From Owenia fusiformis (lineage: Eukaryota > Annelida > Polychaeta > Sabellida > Oweniidae): a stretch of 64,000 bases of DNA. The stretch covers positions 1,052,001 to 1,116,000 of the forward strand of contig CAIIXF020000001.1 in NCBI GenBank assembly GCA_903813345.2. Direction: 5' to 3'. Position 1 is the first letter of the stretch, and each line of letters begins with the position of its first letter. Below the pieces are notes generated by a model. It worked only from the letters and a program-made list of their open reading frames with translations. It was not told the DNA's origin and made no database searches. This document shows, piece by piece, positions 27,201-34,545 of this stretch. Made by a program: the position numbers and the translations under genes.

Positions 27201-30200
27201 AAATCCCTCTGAACGCACGCCGAAACCCACATTCTGACTGCACTATACTGTACCTGCATCAGTGATGCCTACAATAAGCAGCTTCCCCAAGACATCAGCT
27301 ACTGTGGAGAGGGCACTGAGACTGACATTGTTGGACTGGTGGTTAGAGAGAACCTAAACAAGATTACAATTTATTTTATAATTATGCCGTATGTTTAAAT
27401 GTCAACAGTTGCAGCAAAATTAGGTTTATGTTAACAGCTTCTCCGAAATCTCTTAAAAATGTTTTAATTTCACATTTTAAATGTTGACCTTTACAACCCC
27501 CCTCCCCCTAGATGTAACCTAATTCAAAAATGTTGCCATATAAAGATTCCATCCTGCATTTCTAGAGCTATCAGCTATCTGTTGAAAGATTTCCTATTAA
27601 TGAACTGCATTATACAATTATCAATAATCAAACATCAAGGAGATTGTGAACACAGGGGATGAATATAAAAAGATGGGATATATGATAAAAACAGTACGCA
27701 CCCTTACTCCCAATGAAGGCATCAATAACCTTGAACATGTCCTAACTGCTTCCAGTCTGATATCTTTGTGTTCACTTGAGAGGAAATGTTCAGCACAATG
27801 TCTTACGAACTGAGTTAAAGAATGCCCTGCAATAAAACAGTAAAATGTGTATTTCTGAACACTCCTCTAATATGAGCACCTCTCAATGTGAACACTACCA
27901 TGTTAAAAACCTTGAAAAGGAATATCTGTCATCCTGACCACTTTTTTGCTGATCCTGTGGTGTTTGTATCAACAGGTTTACTGCACCCCCATGATTATCT
28001 ATTATATAAATGATCTATTTATATCTTATTTATAACACACCTCTCTTAGTAATATTGTATTTTCTACAGATTTGAAACTACACATAAAAGACAGATCAGC
28101 AGTATAGTAAGATATGATCAACAAGGCATATTTGCACCTTTTCCATAATACAGAGGATGTTACCTTCAAAGTCAAAACTACCAAGTGTTCTCAGTGCTAA
28201 AGTTATTCCCATGACATCTTGAGCCTCAGCAAGATTAACACTTGATGAGGAGGCAGGCAGAGCTGGCGTGGTCACTTTGGGGGCCCCTGGATGACGGAGG
28301 GGTCTTCCCATAAGCACTAGAGAGAGCATCTTTAACAGGCCATCTTGTATGTCCTTCTTCAGCTGAGGAATCTGGGTGGCAAGGTCTCTTAGTGCTGCAG
28401 TAAGGGCAGGGCTGAAAGTAACAAAACAGTAATGGTAAGACTTGTGCTATAACTTCCACATACTACGAGTGTAGTCAGACATGAGGCAGGCATGACTACT
28501 ACTTCACTAAAATGTTACAGTTACAGATACATTATATTATAAGGCCTACTCCACAGTTGTAATTTATGGTAAAACATGTCTCATTTAAATGTCCGTTGGA
28601 CTGGTCAAAGTGTTTAGATTGGTAGTTTCAAGTTTTTTTTAACACAGGTGCCTACATGGTCTATGGAAGATTAAAAAATGGGAACAAAAAATTCACAATG
28701 AGAGCTGTTCAGATTATAGAGGTATTCGATTATACAGGTACTGTAGTTAAATCGTAATACTTATGGCATACCTAAGGCCCACTGCTAACATGGGTTCTAG
28801 CAGTGCTTTCACATCCACTGTAATGGCTGGCCCCACTGCTTTGGCCAACATGCTGATACATGTAAACACTGCTGGGTCAACAACAAAACTTTTATGACGT
28901 CTATAAAATAATAAAAACAAGGATCGAAACATATAGAATCACGATAGATAAACATGTGTAATACATTAATAATAATTGTCATATGGCTTTGAATAAATAG
29001 TACTTTATAATATGTGTTATTTTTGATCTCATTTATATTTCAAGTGTGATTGGTTAACTGCACTTATAAATGAAAGCAAGAATTATGACATCCAAGTATT
29101 CAAAAATGAACCATAATCTTTCATCAATCCTAATTTGCTACACACGTTGGGTCCATCCTGCATACTGTTTTGGTGTCATAGGTAGAAGCACAGTTTTGGC
29201 AGGAAAACATCAATCTAACTGAATATGAGTCAGCCAATGACAGATCAAACATTGTACATAAGTATTTATAGGTAGTCTTAACTTACTTAGTTGGCATATC
29301 CTTGGCTGGTAAGGACACCTTGATGACCTCCATAATCTTTGGCAGATGTCTGTTGATGTCAGTATGCACCGATACAGCAATTAGCCCAATAGCCTGGAAG
29401 GCCACTGATCTCTCTCGCTCTCTCTTTAGGCAGCCAAGTAGGTAGGCCATTGTCTCACCAAGATAGCTGTAAATATTGCAGTGGGGAATATTTAACAATA
29501 TTCTATATCAGTTAAGTTTGCAATCATTTGATTGGTCATTATAATGAGTCACATGTATCAAGATCAAGCAATATTCCCTGGTTGTGCTTTCAAATAGACA
29601 ACCAGTGAAGATTTATGTTTTGTTTTTCTAATATCTCAATGACAACTTTCCCATATTAAATAAGTTGATGATTCTCTGCAAAGATAGTTTGATAGAAGAG
29701 TTAAACCTGAATAAAACGGAATGGAGATGTAAATCCTTTTATACAAGGACATTATGTAAGTTTATTGGTATAGCCAACCTACCTTTTGACAAAGACCTGT
29801 GGTTGAAAGGCAGCAAGACGGGGCAATACTGCTAATAGAGACTGCTGGATAAATGAGTTTCTGGTGTTTCTATGGCGGAGAACAAGCTTACATATCTACA
29901 ATCAGAATGTTAAACATAATGCATATGATAAACATATAGTTTTACTCGGTAGGTATTCATATGATGTGATCATCATAGTGTAGGAAATAAGCATGGAATA
30001 GAGTTTTTGAACCATGAGATTTGTTGCCATATTTGACGGTTCATAGTTTTTTGCTACTTGACTCAAAATGAGGCAGGCAGTAACAATGATTGATCAATCG
30101 TTTGGGAAATTTGACTTGAATCAATTTAACTATAGAATAGCAAAAATATCATCTGTTCGACAATTTCCTACATAACAAGCAATCTAAATATAAACCATTT

Positions 30201-32559
30201 TTTGAATATTTTAATAATATTTTAATATTTTTGGAATATTTATTTTAAATCTCGCATACTAAATCATACACATGTATAATCATTTAAATGTAATCACCTC
30301 GCTGAATTTATCCTCCATCAACTTTTTACATGTTCTGCTTTCGTAGAAGAGTGCCTTCTGGTGGGAACTGATGAGTGTTGACCCAAGACCAGCATTACCT
30401 CCTGGTATCAAAGGAGAAGGATGTTGTTGTTGGACCTGCTTCAAGTTGTGCAGTAAATGCTTCGTTGATTTTGTGTGCACATTCTGTAAATATGTCACTA
30501 ACTCTTTAACTCATAGATACACAACTATTAGAACTGGCATGGAAGGAAAATTTAAGGTGAATATCAATTTGAACCTTACAGTTATTAGTTTTCTATGATA
30601 CCTATAATTTAACACTGGTTAGAGAAGAAAAGAAGGCATAGACTAAGAAATATATACAATACAAATAAATTGTTTGTCACTATCAAACTAAAATAATGCA
30701 GTAAGGAAAGGAGCCAAATATGAAAATACAAATTTAAAATCTGACCTTGTGGCTTTTTTCATGCTGGTGTTGCTGCACAGAGATTTCTTCCATGTCTTGT
30801 CGCAACTTCTCGCCATCAACGTTGCTGCATCTTAGTAACTCATTGATGATTAGAAGTGAACCATGTGACCAATCTTCACGATTTACTCGTTTCTCTCGAA
30901 TCAGATTCTCGTCAAAGCCCTTCTGCATCTCTTCGTAACATTGCTGGAATATCAAATTAAGTATTTCTGAATTTTGATAAATAGTTAAATGCCAAACAAT
31001 TGTTTTCATTTTGAGAATTTTTAAAATTCTCAACTAGATGGAAATTGAATTTTCTTGTTTATATTGTTTCTTTTTTACAGTATTCATAATGGTTATCAAA
31101 TGTATGACAGGGCCAGTAAGTTGAATTCAGCGTTATTAGCCATGTAAAATAAAATCACAAATTGGCAACATAAATAGAAATGAAACTGAAGTAACAATCA
31201 ACACCCTGTTGTATAAAACCTGACATCTCTTGTAAATCTCACCTTGTACCACGTGGGTCTCTGCGATTCCTTGGTTTCTCTCTGTGATGTCACAACTAGG
31301 GCAGCCCTCAGAGCTGCGACTGCTCCTTCCCTTATAAGGGGTTTTGGGTCTCTTACAGCATTGAATATACAATCAAAGAACTGCTGAACTTGTTGAAAGA
31401 AAAATGTAGGTGTATTTACAGCGAGCTCCTTTAACACTAGAACCTAAAACAAACAAACAACAATAATGATACTAATGCACTACATAAGCAGATCATCATT
31501 TTGTTTGAAATTTTCCAAATTGAAATCATAAAAATTTCACGATTTCTAATGACAAACTGTATTCATTATCACTCTTTAATGAACTTAGTCTGATTCCATT
31601 ATTACAGCCAAATAAAATTATCAGATCATCAAACTCAATATGTATGTTCTTGCTTTTTAATAAACTTATAAAATGTGATCCCTTTTCGAATTCTAAACAT
31701 ATCTGACAAGGCATATATTACTTTAAAATTTTTTTAGCTGTATAATGTGATTCTTGGAATTCTTCAATACTTACAGCAGCTTGTCTTCGTCCCTCGTTGC
31801 GGTCCCCTGTGAGCCACTCCAGCGCCCTCTTTACTTCAAACTCCACATACTCAGCAGTGTATGTCCCAGATGCCAGAGCAAGCTTACCAACAGCCTTTGA
31901 AGCCATTTCCATGACAACGGTGTCATTGGAAGGAAGCAAGTTACGAAGATAGTTTGCGAACCTAGTAATTCGAGTGTTAGAGTTCCCTACATCCACACCA
32001 ATTAAACTTACTGAAAACCAATCATAGTTATTTTAGAAGTGAATATATATACCTAACACAACAGAAGTTACACCTGGAATTCTAATGTACAGTTAAAGCC
32101 ATGTACTATTAAATGATGTTCTTTTACTTTAAGGATATATTTCAATTTTCAAAAGCTTTACTTTTCCGCCTACAATCTAATTCAAATTAGCCAAAATGTA
32201 CAGAAATGATTTACATCAGTTTGCTTTTTAGTCATTTACTTAACTTATTTTTACATATCATGAAAGAGATATAAACGATTCTAAGAATCGTCAGAATTTA
32301 GATAAACATAATGAAGTGAAATTATCATCGATGTAATACCTATGGCCATTATTCCTCCTTTTCTCTCATTGACATCAGGACTTGAGACCATCTCAAATAT
32401 CTGGTGATTGAAGTCATCCATAAATGAAGTCAGGTCTTCGATGGAGACCTCACGTAACTCTGTGCTCACATAATGGTTAAGGTCTTTAGCAGTCTTCTGT
32501 CGAGTAGCTTCATTACGGCTACGGAGGCCACGTACGAATTGCTGCATTGTAATCGGCAT
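66..32559 (-). CDS. MTOR: mTOR serine/threonine kinase, N-terminal 1415 codons in 27 exons (3' part outside window)
   Basis: mTOR is the PI3K-like protein kinase at the core of TORC1 and TORC2, which couple nutrients and growth factors to translation and autophagy. This window holds the N-terminal HEAT solenoid that binds Raptor and other partners. The kinase domain lies beyond the left edge. Conserved blocks run in the animal mTOR order: [130 protein letters not shown] and [19 protein letters not shown]. The 27 exon lengths sum to 4245 nt with consistent phases. I place the start at the ATG at 32559 (MPITMQQF); the frame upstream offers only a TTG. The gene is unusually rich in transposons and satellites inside introns. 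The product assignment is very secure; single exon edges could shift by a few bases. Confidence 0.97.
3240..5149. other. mTOR intron 19, 3' part, no gene seen
   Basis: This is AT-rich intron sequence between exon 20 and the decayed LINE. Apart from the fold-back repeats at 4175-4519 it holds repeated CAAAATGGCTGCC-like words (3380, 3520, 3725) typical of old interspersed repeats. I found no conserved frame on either strand. Confidence 0.6.
4175..4519. repeat. Two consecutive fold-back hairpins (MITE-like)
   Basis: The first hairpin pairs TATAACATACCTATGATGAT (4175-4194) with its exact complement at 4381-4400. The second pairs TTATGTCACTATCGTGGCA (4408) with its complement ending at 4519, over about 30 bp with one or two mismatches. 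Both lie in mTOR intron 19. They may be two ends of one composite element or two small MITEs side by side. No target duplication is certain, although TAATTAT occurs outside both ends. Confidence 0.7.
5150..7195 (-). pseudogene. Decayed, 5'-truncated LINE reverse transcriptase
   Basis: RT fragments lie in several frames on the minus strand. [13 protein letters not shown] is near 7130-7090, then [16 protein letters not shown] (6898-7086), [18 protein letters not shown] (6658-6864), the catalytic LLFADDIVL (6404-6634) and a 326-codon C-terminal stretch (5437-6417) with YKYLGFYFD and a Cys-rich CSFCN motif. Frameshifts and stops separate the pieces, and the endonuclease is missing, so this copy is dead. 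A run of T at about 5151-5163 is the probable poly(A) tail of the insertion. It sits in mTOR intron 19 and belongs to a different lineage from the intact LINE at 8.4-11.9 kb. Confidence 0.85.
7441..8132. repeat. Two near-identical 350-bp direct repeats
   Basis: ATATTTTTTAATGCATTTCA starts at 7441 and again at 7791, and the following roughly 345 bp match with only a few substitutions (for example CAATAATAAA versus CTATAATAAA). The sequence is very AT-rich with no frame. It lies between the two LINEs in mTOR intron 19. The high identity implies a recent tandem duplication, or assembly of two alleles in series. Confidence 0.9.
8418..11930 (-). mobile_element. Non-LTR retrotransposon with intact endonuclease-RT frame (CR1/L2-Jockey-like)
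   Basis: A LINE inserted in mTOR intron 19 in the same orientation as the gene. Its 3' end is marked by an (AAAT)n tail, seen as repeated TTTA at 8419-8446 on the plus strand. An uninterrupted frame of 1050 codons fills most of it, which argues for a recent insertion. I see no separate gag-like ORF1 upstream, so the copy is either 5'-truncated or of a single-ORF type. Target-site duplications were not identified, so the outer edges are approximate. Jockey-superfamily clades (CR1, L2, Daphne, Crack) share these motifs, and I cannot separate them without a tree. Confidence 0.9.
8752..11904 (-). CDS. LINE ORF2: APE-type endonuclease and reverse transcriptase, intact
   Basis: The endonuclease occupies roughly residues 90-330, with the motifs [32 protein letters not shown] and ISDHFPIY. 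These include the Asn, Glu, Asp and His residues expected of an APE nuclease that nicks target DNA. The reverse transcriptase occupies roughly residues 560-850, with [48 protein letters not shown] and the catalytic FADD box. The tail (about 850-1050) includes NYCNIIWG and [10 protein letters not shown]. The frame is open back to a TTG at 11904; the first in-frame ATG is near 11862 (MNYSSLVV). No stop or frameshift was seen, so the enzyme could be functional. Confidence 0.9.
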   Translation of the reverse strand: MLYSIFINQIIKQMNYSSLVVNDAPCYCTTLPFYNVHDSDFLSIAPYGPSASTFEDLLFDPISFNDAADNSSESIRGITDNLVQHCNYHSPNQLSEVLNSSPKNGLSLLNLNIRSFSANQQKLETMLSLLTKSFSIIGCTETWLKSHTECQATLMNYNSEFNSRKIKTGGGVGLFINKAVEYVRRDDLQINHDSCESLTIQLTNSKNKNILISIIYKPPNTNQEEFNTDLQALLDTISKEKKTVYILGDFNCDLLKAESNHATQDFLNLFYSHNLIPLIYRPTRITRNTATLIDNIFTNAPSISRAGIILEDISDHFPIYALTEMQAQKIKTSTVSFRQFNNTNKSSFKEQVKTMIWHNIENTNDVNEAYSNFDKELSIIFNQCFPIKTFKSSHYFDPSRPWLSTAILTSAKRKNNLYKKFIQYPNEHNKKIYKSFSHKLKHIIRYAKQMHFENKFAMVSGNMKKTWQLINQVLGRSKFNKTSTVPMLINGVLSNDSSKISNGFNNYFANIGKSLADKIPTSNSSFKEHLKKIKHVSSSLFFSPITESELSTEITALKNTAAPGLDGFKADIIKSVGAYLVRPLLYIFNLSLSTGTFPNQLKVGKVTPIFKKGDTQLFSNYRPISVLSVFSKLLERCVHSRLVSFLNKFEILYKNQFGFQKKKSTYMPLLTFIEKIRCANGSKIPSLGISLDFSKAFDTIDHNILLDKLSHYGMRGVTLSWFQSYLTQRLQTVISNGCKSKQTSLSHGVPQGSVLGPILFLLYINDIYKSSDFFEFILFADDTNLLASHKDLPTLFDTANEELSKLSDWINANKLSLNIDKTKWILFGPGKTSNNHFLKINDTKLKQDITISFLGIAIDANLTFKEHIKNLEKKISQCIGVLYGVHNLLTKSALLSIYYSLIHSQLNYCNIIWGNNYKSYLNKIHMIQKRFVRIVLGKKYLDHTASLFKELNLLNIYDINKLNTAIFMYQIKDGDQILNSLLDTNFEINCDTHSYNTRQCDNFHIEHANKFSIKRNGPSLWNSLKNSTKMSKSIISFKKAYKSDLLSSYL
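12391..12544. repeat. 38-bp perfect inverted repeat enclosing a 37-bp direct duplication
   Basis: The arms are 12391-12428 (begins TATAAAAAATGCCAAACTTT) and 12507-12544, exact inverted copies over 38 bp. The loop contains two identical 37-bp units, 12429-12465 and 12466-12502, each with the palindromic CGGACCGGTTCG. It probably derives from a fold-back element; no protein is encoded. Confidence 0.9.
12961..13425. repeat. 145-bp tandem repeat, about 3.2 copies
   Basis: AAAACAAGATGGCC recurs at 12961, 13106, 13251 and 13397, giving a 145-146 bp period. Each unit includes AAAGTTAATCAGCTCTAGTA, GATATCCTCTATCAT and GGCGATGACAAGATTTTTCG. A CACGAC microsatellite follows at about 13483-13512. It lies in mTOR intron 19, close to exon 19, and is non-coding. 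Confidence 0.85.
13561..21370 (-). CDS. MTOR: mTOR exons 12-19 (middle HEAT repeats)
   Basis: Exons: 21370-21165, 17603-17481, 16929-16843, 15690-15598, 15176-15042, 14863-14728, 14243-13993, 13647-13561. They encode the central HEAT segment, including [72 protein letters not shown] and [19 protein letters not shown]. All donors and acceptors are GT/AG and the phases agree. Exon 12 ends in the codons for TLIQ (TTAATACAG) followed by GTAATCC; this junction is also the core of the neighbouring 73-bp minisatellite. Exon 17 carries the divergent linker rich in Gly, Glu and Ser (DPGSGEGGE), shorter than the matching vertebrate linker. Intron 13 holds a hAT-type MITE. Confidence 0.94.
14685..14718. 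repeat. 34-bp mini-palindrome with mariner-like ends
   Basis: TACAGGGTGT and ACACCCTGTA are exact inverted copies, separated by only 14 bp. It looks like the internally deleted ghost of a Tc1/mariner-type MITE with TA plus CAGGGTGT ends. It lies 9 bp past the exon 17 donor of mTOR. A larger element with similar CAGGGTGG ends is intact in the fucosidase gene at 58291-59380. Confidence 0.6.
16978..17379. mobile_element. 402-bp hAT-type MITE in mTOR intron 13
   Basis: The left end TAGTGGTGTCAATTAAC and right end, complement of TAGAGGTGTCAAGTATTAAC, are inverted repeats rich in GGTTAACCGG words. They are flanked by a perfect 8-bp direct repeat ATATAAAC at 16970-16977 and 17380-17387. An 8-bp duplication with TAGxGGTG ends is diagnostic of hAT elements. 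The interior contains two direct copies of about 90 bp (from about 17070 and 17205, each with AAACAGATTA and AAGCGCGGGAAA). There is no transposase. Confidence 0.92.
17798..21164. repeat. 73-bp minisatellite (about 45 copies) carrying the mTOR exon 12 splice donor
   Basis: The unit TGACATTGTGGTTGTGCCAC... recurs at 17798, 17871, 17944 and onward, a 73-bp period with small indels (4-bp ATAC insertions, 3-bp AAT insertions, 1-bp G). On the minus strand each unit contains TTAATACAG followed by GTAATCC, identical to the real end of mTOR exon 12 and its donor. Next to the exon the unit shrinks to about 33 bp (21064-21164, and again near 19190-19290). The array fills almost all of intron 12. Open frames across it are artefacts of repetition. 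Confidence 0.95.
22098..23499. mobile_element. Insertion built of tandem ~120-180 bp repeats inside the palindrome's left arm
   Basis: Comparison with the uninterrupted right arm (about 26815-26825) shows extra sequence here. It starts at ACAAGGCATTAACATGAC and ends at TTTGGTGGTGACAT. From 22610 to 23340 it consists of four or five tandem units built on AAGTCAGATTTGAATTTCTG, GATGATTTTGAAAA and GACCTTGAGAAGGTCATTG. It then has a GCCGGACGCC microsatellite at 23400-23430. Both ends carry the motif ATGTCACCAC in opposite orientation. Fragments of the same family seem to recur at 16560-16700 (AAAATGTCACCACCT) and 53880-54000 (CATTGAAGGTCAAG). It is non-coding. Confidence 0.7.
22196..22591. mobile_element. 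~396-bp MITE with 26-bp perfect inverted ends, nested in the insertion
   Basis: The left end AAAGGACGATTCTCGGTTTG and right end CAAACCGAGAATCGTCCTTT are exact inverted copies over 26 bp, continuing to GAGAAC and GTTCTC. The interior holds two diverged direct copies of about 190 bp, each containing ATCCCTGCTTC and AATTTAATTTGGGTAATATT. It is non-coding and of unknown superfamily; a clean target duplication was not resolved because the flanks are themselves repeats. This makes a three-level nest: MITE, inside repeat insertion, inside palindrome, inside the mTOR intron. Confidence 0.8.
25263..25725. mobile_element. ~460-bp insertion with short inverted ends in the palindrome's right arm
   Basis: This segment has no counterpart in the left arm of the palindrome. 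It is bounded by inverted copies of GTTCACTGTATATAAA (25262) and TTTATATACAGTGAAC (ending 25725). Just inside the ends are GGATCCTCAGCTCAGGTGGGG and the looser partner CTAGGATCCCAGCCC. The interior is rich in GGTATGGCA/TTTGGTATG words and has no open frame of note. It is likely a small non-autonomous DNA element; its family is unknown. Confidence 0.55.
27254..32559 (-). CDS. MTOR: mTOR exons 1-11 (N-terminal HEAT repeats)
   Basis: Exons, 5' to 3' on the minus strand: 32559-32340, 32010-31775, 31443-31243, 30943-30746, 30483-30298, 29895-29783, 29466-29287, 28900-28772, 28411-28164, 27826-27708, 27353-27254. Each has an AG acceptor and a GT donor, and the phases join cleanly; exon 1 ends ATAG and exon 2 opens TAAGT, together reading [13 protein letters not shown]. 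They encode about 643 residues of stacked alpha-helical HEAT repeats. Exon 5 carries a low-conservation Gln/His-rich linker ([10 protein letters not shown]) where vertebrate mTOR is also variable. The introns are short, several under 500 bp, and look unremarkable. The exon 11 donor reads GTACAG, and the next base pairs are the terminus of a large palindromic element. Confidence 0.94.
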
Positions 32560-33191
32560 GATGCAGCAAGTCAATCTACGACATCAGGAATCTAGAAATG
32601 AACAAGCAATCCAAATGTTCAGATTCTGAAAGTTGCGAGAGTCCTTTGGAGTGATGACAGAAGAGAGAATTTCCCTTGAACACAGAAACTGAAAGAGAAG
32701 TGAGGGGGGGTAATTTTCTTAAGTCAGATAATTCCATTCCATCAAAAATAAGCAATCAGAGCCCCACATTGCAACATTAATACCATATGAAAAAAACGGA
32801 AACACATGTACAAGGTGAGTAACTTTTGTATATTCCAGAAAGTTAGGTCATTGGTATTCCACATGATTACACTGGTTTCCGAAACGGACCATTTCTGTAA
32901 CAAAATGTCGGAACTTGCAGGTACACTTTTTTTTCCTTATTTAACCATGGGCCCATGATTTAACGCATTGTAGGCAGAATTCCCACGACATTTTTATCAC
33001 AAATATGTGTCAGCATCATATGTTTAAGAAAATGTACATGTTTGTGAACAAATATAGTTTAAAAAACAACAGAATCGTCGATGAAAATAATGATTTTTCT
33101 TATTTTTTAGGTTCAACTAACTGGTTGCTGTTAACAAAGCTGTGTAAAGTAAGGGACTGTAAAGTCTGATTCAAAATTCTATAAAAAAATA

Positions 33192-33765
33192 AAATGACCA
33201 CATTGAAACAGTATATGGAAAAATAGAAACAAATGTACAAGACCTAACTTTTGTATATTTTAGTTTGTTTTGTAGTTTGGCTATCATGTGTGTGGCCTCT
33301 TATATTTCGAAGCTTCTCTGCCAAGGAGGATTGGCTCATTGAGTGCAACATTGATATTCTGTCCAATATATGGGCATGTCGTGATACAAAATTTGAATTC
33401 AAACAGCCGCCATTTTGTTCACTTTAACGTTTGAATCATGAATTTTGGTCTTATTTCCTTACGAAAAACAATGGGAAAGCCCATGGAAAAACTCACAAGA
33501 AATGATTGAGATGTTAATTTCGAATCTTTTGAACTGTTTATTTTGAATTTATTGTTGGTTTTAACTTCAGAAAATAACGACATTTCTTTGTTTCGATCCT
33601 CTGGGAGCCAATCCTCCTTGCTTCTCTGCCGTGACTCCCTAGAAATTACAAAAGGCCACAGCTTTCAGGCTTTACTGCACATTATACCTAACTATCTGAA
33701 ATATACAAAAGTTAGGTCTTGTACATATGTTTCTATTTTTCATTAACTGTTGCAATATGGTCATT
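33192..33765. mobile_element. ~575-bp inverted-repeat element (MITE) upstream of mTOR
   Basis: The left arm AAATGACCACATTGAAACAG through ACAAGACCTAACTTTTGTAT (33192-33265) pairs with the inverted copy at 33698-33765 (ATACAAAAGTTAGGTCTTGT through CAATATGGTCATTT). A second inner pair, AAGGAGGATTGGCTC (33331) with GAGCCAATCCTCCTTG (33605), extends the fold. A diverged third half-copy of the arm lies at 32798-32850. It is non-coding and of unknown superfamily. Confidence 0.75.
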
Positions 33766-34399
33766 TGATTGATTTCTTGAATTCAAAGTACGTAATGTGA
33801 TTTCCCGGGTGTGATTTACTGCATCACGAACATCGAACTCCTATGCAGTGTCTCGGTATAGACACTGAGGCGGGCAGATTATGGAATCCCCAAAATTTGG
33901 GGAAGATAGTCCCTCTTTTTGTCACAGATGTACTTGTTTTTCACACAACTTATAACATATATGTTCTTTTATGTTCACCAATAATTATTTTGTCAAAATA
34001 TTCCAAAATCAATGAAATATAAGAGCAAATCCCCGCGGAAGGAATTCTGAGTAAAAGTTGTGTTGATAAAAGTTTACCGCACGTGTTGTTTATTAGTTAA
34101 TACGCGCAATTCAACCAATGAAATTGTCTAAATTTTACAATCACGCGACCTGAGCATGGGACTAGAACCAATCACGTCAGTTGTTTATTACGATGTTACC
34201 ATGCTTACGGTGAGACACCTGCCCGCCGCAGTGATATATCACTGCACGGGAGTTCGCACGAACATGTGTCTCAGACTGTAAACTAACTAGATCAAAACAA
34301 GTCACTGAATACTGCTTATAGAGCATGAAAATATATACATACCAAATAATCATGGCATGTTGTCTGACAAGAGTTAATAGCAACAAATTGTCCAAATCA

Positions 34400-34545
34400 T
34401 TTCGAAATTAGGAAATTAGTAAAATTTCCCTACTTCCGCTTTGGGACGAGATCTCGCTAGTTGCCGAGATTTGAGTGTTATATACGGATACAAAAACGAA
34501 TTAACGGTTGCATAGTTCATGGCTCTCGATCGAAGTAAGTAATGT
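34400..34545. promoter_or_regulatory. Candidate bidirectional promoter with an ETS-like site
   Basis: Between mTOR and the LINE, ACTTCCGCTTTGGG (34432) carries an ETS-type ACTTCCG site common in housekeeping core promoters, next to GAGATCTCGC. About 1.8 kb separates it from the mTOR ATG. A TTTCATTTCTAG just upstream of that ATG (about 32592) could be the acceptor of a 5' UTR intron, which would allow a distal first exon here. On the plus strand, ATGGCTCTCGATCGAA followed by GTAAGTAATG looks like a short first coding exon, but I found no second exon for it. Speculative. Confidence 0.2.

Larger units (their letters stand above)
21671..27247. mobile_element. 5.6-kb palindromic (long terminal inverted repeat) element filling mTOR intron 11
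   Basis: The two halves of this region are inverted copies of each other. The ends are TATAGTGCAGTCAGAATG (21671) and its complement ending at 27247. Further matching pairs are the AACCCTTCCTAACACATTGG block (about 26840) with 22060; CTCGAGTCTATGAAATAGAC (26714) with 23600; and GGTGAACAATTCAAC (24611) with its complement ending at 24955. The axis is near 24780, with about 200 bp of non-matching spacer. The arms differ in length because of later insertions: about 1.4 kb in the left arm at 22098-23499 and about 0.46 kb in the right arm near 25263-25725. A TA or TATA target is possible at the ends, hinting at a Tc1/mariner-like fold-back element. No transposase frame was seen. The right end is 6 nt from the exon 11 donor. 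Confidence 0.85.

Noticed and set aside
32560-32574. Start of mTOR at 32574
   Set aside because: The codon there is TTG. The first in-frame ATG is at 32559 and gives an N-terminus in line with other mTOR proteins.
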